Positions 56,479-64,000 of a DNA stretch of 64,000 nt are shown here, one piece after another (position 1 is the first letter of the stretch; each line of letters opens with the position of its first letter). Made by a program: the position numbers and the translations under genes. Source of the DNA: Paraescarpia echinospica (Eukaryota > Annelida > Polychaeta > Sabellida > Siboglinidae); the NCBI GenBank assembly GCA_020002185.1, contig CM034537.1, positions 13,485,905 to 13,549,904 of the forward strand, in the 5' to 3' direction. The notes under the pieces were generated by a model that was given only the letters and a program-made list of their open reading frames with translations, was not told the origin of the DNA and ran no database searches.

Positions 56479-56775
56479 GTGAGACACGTAACACTGACAA
56501 TAAATGTCAAAACAAATGTGTCGTTTCACATGGACACAGGGTCATCGGTGGACTTCCTGCCATATCAGGACTACATATGTGCAACAGCAGATCACTCATG
56601 CAGCAAGTTAGAGAACACGACCATTAGACTCGTCATGCACAACAAGTCGGTACTGAAACCGATAGGATTGGCGCGTTTGCAGGTTCACCGCAAGGGAACA
56701 CAGACAGATGCGTTTCGTTGTTGTGCGTGCCAATGTTGTTCCACTTCTGAGTTTGCATTCATGTATGTGCCTTGA
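56479..56775 (+). pseudogene. Gypsy aspartic protease fragment
   Basis: FHMDTGSSVDFLPYQDY carries the DTG active site, followed by VMHNKSVLKPIGLARLQVHR, the usual flap-region context in this gypsy group. The frame is lost near 56720, where the text continues in another frame as NVVPLLS then IQINDCDAINAV. Confidence 0.8.
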
Positions 56776-57173
56776 CTTAATTCAGATAAATGACTGTGAT
56801 GCAATAAATGCAGTGAAGATGAGAACAGACAATCAGAAACGCGAGAGTGGTGATGACGGCCAACGTACAACGATGGAGACAACACAGACACTACCAACGA
56901 CTGGTAAAACATGTCCATCGAAAGCAGACACAGTGCACACTTTTGTGACAAACAAGCGATCACAAGTGTTACAGGACACTGTACTCGGAGAATACCCGGA
57001 TGTATTCGAAGAACTTGGTTGCCTCGATGACAACTATAGAATACAGATCGATCCAAGTATAAAAACTTGTTGTGCATCCACCCCGCAGAGAAGACGTGAT
57101 TGATAAACTAACACACATGGTAATGGACAGAATCATCGCTCCTGTCACTGAACCAACTCAATAGACGTCGAGC

Positions 57174-57793
57174 ATGATTGCAGTGAGGAAGAAGAACACA
57201 AAAAACTGCGGTTTTTGTTTGGACCCTCGATACCTGAATAGGGCAATTCAGCATTCTCACTACCCGCTTCCTACACTGGAAGATGTCGCAACACAGCTCA
57301 CTAATGCCAAAGTGTTCTCGGTATTGGATGCCAAGACAGACTTCTGGCAAGTCAAACTTGACGACGATTCCAGCTATCTCACGACGTTTAACACACCATT
57401 CGGTCGTTATTGGTGGCTGCAAATGTCATTAGGCATACATTCAGCACCAGAGGAGTGAAAACGTCGAGCGCACGCTCTGAAGGACTCAAGGGAGTCATAG
57501 CAGATTATTTCCTGTGCATTTGGTTTGGAGACACAGTCGAACAAGCAACACGAGACCGTGATGCCAACCTCAGGGGACTACTGGATCGAGCGAGAACGTG
57601 CCACCTGGTGATGAACATAGACAAAGTTCAACTGCGAAACAAATCAGTACCCTTCATTGTTCATCTACTCACCGATGAGGGACTCAAAGTAGACGAATCC
57701 AAGGTTAAGACCATCGGGAATATGCCTGAAGCGAATTCTCGGCATGGATGGCTACCTTGCGAAATACCTGTCACACCTGTCACAAGTCTGTGA
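57174..57793 (+). pseudogene. Gypsy reverse transcriptase
   Basis: CGFCLDPRYLNRAIQHSHYP, LPTLEDVATQLTNAKVFSVL, DAKTDFWQVKLDD and FNTPFGRYWWLQMSLGIHSA match the RT fingers and palm. After a frameshift near 57450 the catalytic region reads ADYFLCIWFGDTVEQA where YVDD or VADD is expected, so the active site is gone. The connection NKSVPFIVHLLTDEGLKVD follows. Confidence 0.85.
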
Positions 57794-58349
57794 ACCACTG
57801 AGACAGCTAGATCGGAAAGATATGGAGTGGTGCTGGCTTGAACAACGTCAAGATGCTTTGAACAAGATCAGAGAACTGATCACAACAACACGAGCGCTCG
57901 CATACCATGATATAAAACAAGCAATCACAATACAATGTGATGTATCCCAGAGTGGTTTGGGTGTAGTGCTCCTGCAAGAGGGGCAACCAGTGTGCTACGC
58001 CTCTCGATCACTCACAAGCACAGAACAGAACTATGCCCAAATCTAAAAAGAGCTCTTAGCAATTGTCTTTGTGTGTGAACGCTTTGACCAGTATGTGTAC
58101 GGAAAACACATCACCATGCAATCGGATCACAAGCCAATTCAGACGATCACAAAGAAATCGATGACCGATGTACCGAAGAGACTGCAGAAAATGCTGTTCC
58201 GCCTGCGGAAGTACAACATAGATGTCGTGCACACGAAAGGAAACGAATTCCACATCGCAGACGCGCTATCTCGGGCATACCTTCCACACTGTCACGCACA
58301 TAACCCAGGGGATCATGTGTTCGTCATTGAACTGCAACAGTGGACATGA
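57744..58349 (+). pseudogene. Gypsy RNase H domain
   Basis: WLEQRQDALNKIRELITTTR, AITIQCDVSQSGLGVVLLQE, PVCYASRSLTSTEQNYAQI, then a TAA and KELLAIVFVCERFDQYVYGK, SDHKPIQTI, LRKYNIDVVHTKGNEFHIAD and ALSR. Catalytic Asp of CDVS and DALS are present; a single stop at 58044 interrupts the domain. Confidence 0.85.
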
Positions 58350-58390
58350 CATAAGATGTTTATCTGTCGACCAACGGAATATAAGGAATT

Positions 58391-59335
58391 ATGTGCAAGT
58401 CACGTGAAGATGACGAAGTGAAAATTGCAGTTCGCTACACACTTCAGGGATGGTCGCATCAATGTCACGTAGTCGACCCACTCGCAAGACCTTATTTCAA
58501 TTGCCGTGACGAGCTCAACACACAGAATGGCGCACTGTTTAAGGGACAAAAAATCGTCACACTTCGTTACATGCGAGCCATGCTCATAAAGAAACTCCAC
58601 TCCTCGCACTTGGGAGGATGCCTTAGAAGAGCACGTGAAATTATGTATTGGCCAGGTAAGAACCAAGAAGTGAAAGATGTCAACAGTGCCAGCAGTACGT
58701 GCAACGCGTACAAATCAGAACAATACAGAGAGCCGTTGTTGTCACATGAGCTATCGTCACGTCCTTGGTCATGAGTTGGAGGTGACTCTTTCCACCTTCA
58801 TGGAGAAGACTACTTCATAACGGTGGACTACATCTCGAACTTTATCGAAATTGACAAGCTGTCAATGACCAGTGCAACACAGGTTTTCATCAAACTGCGT
58901 ATTCACTTTGCGATATTCGGCGCCCCGGACAAAGTGATTTCTGACAATGGACCACAGTTTGCGTGTGATGAGTTCAAGTTATTCGCAGAGCGTTGGCAAT
59001 TAGAACATATCACATCGTCACCTCGCTACCCCAAATCAAATGGAAAAGTGGAAAACGTAGTCAAGACGGCAAAGCATATCATGCGGAAAGTAACTGATGA
59101 GAGGGCGGATGTGTATTTGGCGTTACTGAACTATCGAAACGCATCTACAGAAGCTACGCACATATCGCTCGATCAACGGATGTTCGCACGTCGAACCACA
59201 ACACTGCTACCGACGCTGCCAGTGCTACTGCAGACTGTCCTGCAGCACAACGCGATGCTCCTGAACAACTCGAACGTTGAAAGAAGAAACAAGCCAGGTT
59301 GTACGAGTAAGAAACTCAGCATACTAAACCCATGA
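58391..59335 (+). pseudogene. Gypsy integrase
   Basis: The zinc-finger part reads LHSSHLGGCLRRAREIMYWP with the second Cys pair degraded. The catalytic core has TVDYISNFIEID, VISDNGPQFACDEF and SNGKVENVVKTAK, giving all three residues of the DDE triad. Core and finger are in different frames, joined near 58775. C-terminal sequence continues in broken frames to 59860, including the acidic segment DSDTDEDSDDTVG. Confidence 0.85.
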
Positions 59336-60162
59336 TATGTTGTGTGGTTCAAGAAGCCAAACGCGTCAAATGACTCGCGAACATGGACACTAGCACGCGT
59401 TCAGAAACCATCGGGCGTCAGGTATTTTGTTGAGAGTGAAGGCTCGACATACAGAATGGCGTGCAGAGAAGAAATGACAGACAAAGCAGAAAATGAAAGA
59501 CTATTTTGACAGCAGATTGTATGTCAAACCGTCAACACTCAGAGAAGGAGATCCTGTTCTTGTAAAACCAGCAACACTGAGGAGAAAAAACCGAAAGTCC
59601 AACATGGAAACCATCACGTAACGCGAAACTCGTCATTTTGCAAGGGCATGACTCCTGCAACTCCAATTCAAGACTCCGATACTGACGAGGATTCCGATGA
59701 TACAGTTGGTGTGGCAGACGAAGCTGGTGAGGAAATACCAGGTGAACCCCGGACATACCGAAGGAAGAGACGACAGCTACGTGCCACACCAGAGCAGTAT
59801 AGGGATAATACTCGATACTATCAACAAGACGAATCTGACAATACGATAAACAGACCATAGTGTTCACATAACACGTGCGTAGACAACCAGAACGCACAAC
59901 AGAGAGGTCAAAACATCGTCACGTCTCCTCCAACCAGTCAACCGCCAGTCGACACGTCTCCACATCGTAATGTACCGTCCACAGTCGTACATTCACCACG
60001 CAATGGGCCACTGTGTGTTAGAAATTATCCACGTAGTGTGCCAGTGATCGTTGTACAGCAAAGGCGTCCAGTGAAACTTCCAGCAAAGTTCAAAGACTTT
60101 GAAGTAAAAAGTGGAACATTTGACTGTATAAAAAGAGGGGGGTTTGACGATATCACAATTAA

Positions 60163-60352
60163 TGTAATATACTGTACCGCCACCTAACGAATGAGGTGGA
60201 ACTGAGCGTGCCAGTGGCTACAAGAAAGTCAACGTCGTGTTGACATGTTGGTGCCCATGTGCTCCTTGCTAAAGTCATTCTGACATACTGTATGGCACAA
60301 TAAAGATATGTATAAACGAACAACATATATCGTTATACGAACTTCCTCAAAT
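60163..60352 (+). repeat. Probable 3' LTR of the gypsy element
   Basis: Starts at TGTAATATACTGTACCGCC and ends near CTTCCTCA; an AATAAA signal lies at 60299-60304. The start could be TGACGATATC at 60145, which abuts the polypurine tract. There is no second LTR to compare with. Confidence 0.45.
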
Positions 60353-60639
60353 ACACTTTCTTTGCCTACCGTTTAGCTGTAGCTGTTTCTTAATATATGT
60401 CTACGGATAGTTTACGAATAATATTTACGTACCGAGGAGGTAATAACAATACTTCAAAACAGCGAAAAGCAATGGACAACTACCGCTGTATTAGTCCAAG
60501 AAACTTTGATGGAGAATACAGACAATAGGAGAGGTCCTAGTGGTGATCGCCCCAGGTTAGATAGGACGACACATACTGAGGAAGGGCTTGGAGATGTTGA
60601 AAGTAACTCCAGAGTTGTGATGGCAGTACTCTCGACTGT

Positions 60640-61430
60640 GCAACATGCCCGTGTGGCAACATGGAACATCAGAAAAACGAGTCAAAGGATCGACACTACA
60701 AATGGTAACATAAGAAGCAGAAAGATATGGGGTAGATACATTACGGATTGCGGAACACAGGCTGGCCGGACAAGGACATTTTCGCACGGATTCAGGTGGA
60801 ACGTTTATATACCCAGGAGCAACTATACCAGGGATGAGTGGTGTTGCGTTCTATATGTCAAATAAAAATGAAAATGCACTGTTAGGATACAATCCAGTCA
60901 ACGACAGAATTATTACCATACGAATACAAGCAAAACCCACGAATGTGACATGTATTCAAATTTATGCACCAACAAGCACCGCAGACGATGATATGTAATA
61001 GAAACGTTTTATGATACCCTGCAACGAACAGTCGACGAGGTAAACAAGAGAGACATGGTAGTACTGATGGGCGATTTCAATGCAAAGGTTGGCAGCTGTC
61101 AAAACGAAGAAGAGAATGGAAATATTGGGAAATTTGGACTAGGCGAGAGAAATGAGAGAGGAGATAGACATGTTGAGTTTATCATAGAGAATGAACTGAT
61201 GATCATTAATACTTTCTTCAAATAACATCAAATATGATTGTACACTTAGATAACACCAGATGGTCGGAACAGAAATCAAATCGACTTTATACTGATACCA
61301 AAACGATGAGGAACGTCTGTGTTTAACGCAAACACATTACCGATAGCCGATTGCGGCTCTGCCCATGAATTGCTAAGCGCTAAGATTGCGATAAAATTAA
61401 GAAAGATGAAGAGAATGAAAGAGATAGTGA
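60640..61430 (+). pseudogene. Endonuclease of the plus-strand endonuclease-RT element
   Basis: ARVATWNIRKTSQ, GVAFYMSNKNENALLGYNP, RIITIRIQAKPTNVTCIQIY, VVLMGDFNAKVGS, IGKFGLGERNERG, NRNQIDFI and CGSAHELLSAKIAIKL follow the EEP order. GDFNA is intact while SDH is SAH, so the catalytic His context is altered. Shifts occur near 60850 and 60996. Confidence 0.8.
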
Positions 61431-61630
61431 GGTAGGACGTCAGTGATATCACAGACGGATACCGGGTAGAGGTTATGAACCGTTTCGAAGTATTACAGAC
61501 AGTGACTAACGAGAAGGAATCGGAGGCGTTGGCAGTAGAAATTAGGAACATAATTATGGAATCAGCTGACAAAAACATCACTAAAAAGAGGAGGCAGAAA
61601 CAACCATGAATAAGCAAAGATACACTGCAG

Positions 61631-61787
61631 GGGCCGGTTTCATGAGGCGGACTTAACGTTACGCAATTATTTAGCGTCACGTGTTTGCTTAAACTCTAAT
61701 GTTCGCTTATATTAAAAAATCACGTCATTTGCTAAGACAATCATCTTAGCGTTAAGTACGTTCTTAGCTGCTTCATGAAACCGGCCC
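61631..61787. mobile_element. MITE with perfect 15-bp terminal inverted repeats
   Basis: GGGCCGGTTTCATGA at the left and TCATGAAACCGGCCC at the right are exact complements; subterminal CTTAAC and GTTAAG also pair. Removing exactly 157 bp restores the host element's frame, ISKDTLQMVIEERKELKK, so the insertion is recent relative to pol. No clear target duplication is visible. Confidence 0.9.
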
Positions 61788-61859
61788 ATGGTGATTGAAG
61801 AACGAAAAGAATTAAAGAAGAATAAAGAAAGGAGTGACAATTATCATGAGAAATACAGA

Positions 61860-63240
61860 GAGAAGTGCAAGATGATTAAACGAATGTGTAAGTAAGACAA
61901 GAAGAAATATATAAAGAAGCAATGTGAAAAGATAGAACTATGTATGAGAAGCAACGATAATCGCAGTATGTTCGAGGAAATAAAGTCTATGACACAGTCG
62001 TTAAAACCCAGACTTGGCGTTATTAAAGAGGAAACAGGAATGATTCTGACAGAATGCGATGACATACTTGAAAGATGGAAGCAATATTGTGAAAGCATGT
62101 TTAAGAAAGAAGAAACAGAAGAGTTTGAAATGGATGTATGCAGGGAGTGGACAGAACCAGATGATGTACTTGACCCTTTGCGTTCAGAGGTGGAGTGGGC
62201 AATAAAAAGTCTAAAGAACGGAAAATCGCCCGGCATTGATGACATCGCTGCAAAGCTAATAAGAGCAAGTGGCGAAGCAAGTGTAGATATCTATCACACA
62301 TTATGCAAGAAAATATGGAAAAGTGGAACATGGACCATGGACTGGAAACGAGCCATATTTATACCAATACCAAAAAAAAGGTGACATATAAGAATGCTCA
62401 AACAACAGGACTATATCCTTCATCAGCCATGCGAGTAAAATTATGCTAAAATCATAATGAAGAGAATCACAACAAAATAGAATGTGAAGTCAACAGAACA
62501 CAAGCTGGTTTACGGACTGGAAGAGGAACAAGAGATCGCATTTTCAACCTGAAGATAGATAGATTATGCAAAAGCTTTTGATAATGTTAGTCTCCAACAA
62601 CTCTGGAAAACCTTGATGCACATGGGATTTTACCAGAAAATTACATCACTTATCCGAAATTTATATGTTGGACAGCAGTTTGCTATGAGGTTAGAGTGTG
62701 GTACCACAGAATGGTTCCCAGTCGGTAAGGATGTGAGACAGTGGTGCATTTTGTTCCCCCACATATTCAGTCTGTACACAGAGAATATCATGAGAGAGGT
62801 TGAGACTGACACGAGAAGTAAATTTTTAATGAACTGAAAATGAATGGACAGGAGATATATGAACTGAGATATGCCGGCGACACAGCGTTAATTGCGTATA
62901 CAAAACAAGGATTGGATAAATTGATAACTACTGTTAAAGAGCACAGTGAGATGAAAGGACTGACACTAAACGTAAAGAAGACTAAGATTGTGGATGTGAA
63001 GGGATGTCAAGAACCATCAGATGTAATAGTAGATGGCGAGGAAATAGAACGAGTGGAAAGTTTTGAATATATGGGATCACTGATAGAAGCGAATGGAGAT
63101 GGGACGAAAGAGATCAAGCGGACGTTGGCAATGGCGAATAAAAAGTTGACGGAGATGAAGAAGCTGTGGAAAGCAACGAACAAAGATATGAAACTACGAA
63201 TTATTCGAACCTGCATAATTCCAACTGCTGCGTATTGATG
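61860..63240 (+). pseudogene. Reverse transcriptase of the plus-strand endonuclease-RT element
   Basis: ERWKQYCESMFKKEETEEFE, KSLKNGKSPGIDDIAAKLIR, TWTMDWKRAIFIPIPKK, LWKTLMHMGFYQKITSLIRN, TEWFPVGKDVRQWCILFPHI, YAGDTALIAYTKQGL and FEYMGSLIEANGDGTKEIKR. The catalytic YADD is YAGD. Breaks fall near 62384, 62560 and 62836. Without its second Asp the enzyme would be dead. Confidence 0.85.
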
Positions 63241-63284
63241 CGAAACCTGGACTCTTAAAAAGAACATTACTGTAATGAATTGTA

Positions 63285-63490
63285 ATGTTTTATACAACGC
63301 AAGGCTACAACAGATTGCACTGAAGATAAATATTACAGTGTACCAAACTGGTTTTTATTCGTGATCTCTCACCTCCATCCTTATCACTCGACTCCCAGTC
63401 GCGGCACCCTTCCCGGGTTAGAATGGTATAACAAATACAAATAAAGATAACAATTACAATATCACTATAGGACATTACAGTTACTAATAT
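63285..63490. repeat. Foreign block inside the RT C-terminal region
   Basis: The host element reads CETWTLKKN before it and INAFENKSYRNILRVSWTEH-like text after it; the roughly 200 bp between are non-coding and contain a GC-richer core with CCCAGTCGCGGCACCC. CATTACTGTAATG near its start and CATTACAGTTAC near its end are partly complementary. Confidence 0.45.
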
Positions 63491-63830
63491 AAACGTATAA
63501 ATGCATTTGAAAACAAGAGTTATAGAAATATATTACGAGTTTCGTGGACTGAACATAGAACTAGCGAATCTTTCGCAGATGAGCTTGGTGTTGCAACCGG
63601 GACTTTGTTGAACTTTGTAAAGAAACAGAAACTAAGTTATTTCGGCCATGTGAAACGGCATACATCTCTAGAGAGACCAATAATAGAAGGAAAAGTGGAA
63701 GGCAGCAGAAACAGAGGAAGACCTAGGAGACAATGGGAGAAGGACATAGAAGAATGGATGGGAGCAGACGTCTGAAGAGTGGGGAGATTGGCAAACTAAA
63801 GAGCTGTCTATAAACAATCCATCAAGGCTG

Positions 63831-64000
63831 CAACGCCCGGAAATGGATAAGCAAACCCCCCAAATAACAATACTTATCTCTTCATTCCATCCAAGTATTT
63901 TTTTAAATTTCTGCACTGATATCCACATAGATCCGAGCACTAGGAGGTAGGGTGGGGTGGGGATGTTAACTTTCGAAAAAAACTAGATAAACTTTAAAAA
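63831..64000. other. Window end, no feature
   Basis: Non-coding. A G-rich stretch GGTAGGGTGGGGTGGGG at 63946-63962. Confidence 0.4.

Larger units (their letters stand above)
56385..60352 (+). mobile_element. Ty3/gypsy LTR retrotransposon (K02A2.6-like pol), 5'-truncated
   Basis: Protease, RT, RNase H, integrase and one LTR appear in the gypsy order. No gag, primer-binding site or 5' LTR was found between copy D and the protease, so the 5' part is lost. At least six frameshifts or stops break pol. A polypurine tract, AAAAGAGGGGGG, lies at 60131-60142 ahead of the 3' LTR. Confidence 0.88.
60455..63830 (+). mobile_element. Endonuclease-RT non-LTR element, plus strand, with nested insertions
   Basis: Endonuclease (60640-61430), RT (61860-63240) and the closing phrase NRGRPRRQWEKDIEEWMGAD (63708) with VYKQSIKAATPG place it in the endonuclease-RT group near the element at 27283-31060 but in a different subfamily, since the C-terminal phrases differ. 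It is interrupted by a 157-bp MITE (61631-61787) and by a foreign block at about 63285-63490. Many stops and shifts. Confidence 0.85.

Noticed and set aside
1..64000. CRISPR arrays, operons or bacterial promoters
   Set aside because: The tandem repeats have no unique spacers, and introns, LINEs and LTR elements show an animal genome.

Overview
The window is a stretch of animal (metazoan) nuclear genome, not bacterial. Coding pieces are split by introns with GT/AG borders. There is very little coding sequence, the intergenic DNA is AT-rich, microsatellites are long, and most recognisable protein matter is retrotransposon debris. The repertoire (CR1-like elements with SGNH-esterase or PHD-type ORF1s, a 2A-like peptide, endonuclease-RT elements, Penelope-like elements and an Mdg-type gypsy element) together with a paraoxonase-like gene and a FAMeT-domain gene suggests a marine invertebrate, perhaps a mollusc or other lophotrochozoan. 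The species is inference; nothing here fixes it.

Layout. 1-1052: broken minus-strand copy of an uncharacterised multi-copy invertebrate protein. 1660-4150: large imperfect inverted repeat. 4555-5330: degenerate minisatellite. 8494-14832: minus-strand host gene with a FAMeT-type domain and a Cys-rich C-terminal domain; its putative first intron carries a 1.95-kb, 32-bp-unit minisatellite. 9196-9866: fold-back element inside the same gene. 15671-15806 and 24105-24539: a degenerate and an intact relative of that gene's C-terminal exon. 16390-16950: long CA/CT microsatellite. 17690-23437: two CR1-like elements head to head. 27283-31060: minus-strand endonuclease-RT element split by a Penelope-like element. 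35100-36425: 2A/PHD/endonuclease head of another CR1-like element. 37150-37560 and 44930-45430: small non-LTR remnants. 40590-44588: five exons of a plus-strand paraoxonase/arylesterase-like gene. 46396-47997: third CR1 copy. 48003-48560 and 51160-51643: GACGT-rich arrays. 52215-53395: fold-back-type repeat split by an inverted Penelope-like copy. 54765-56370: fourth CR1 copy. 56385-60352: 5'-truncated gypsy element. 60455-63830: plus-strand endonuclease-RT element with a nested MITE.

Only two host loci are well supported: the FAMeT/Cys-rich gene and the paraoxonase-like gene. The latter has lost several calcium-ligand positions and one splice acceptor, so it may be a pseudogene. Nearly every mobile element is disabled; the minus-strand CR1 copy (17690-21461) is the best preserved, and its ORF1 stop codon directly follows a canonical -1 frameshift heptamer that leads into the endonuclease frame. 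I regard that as the strongest lead in the window. All family assignments come from motif recognition by eye; no database search was possible.
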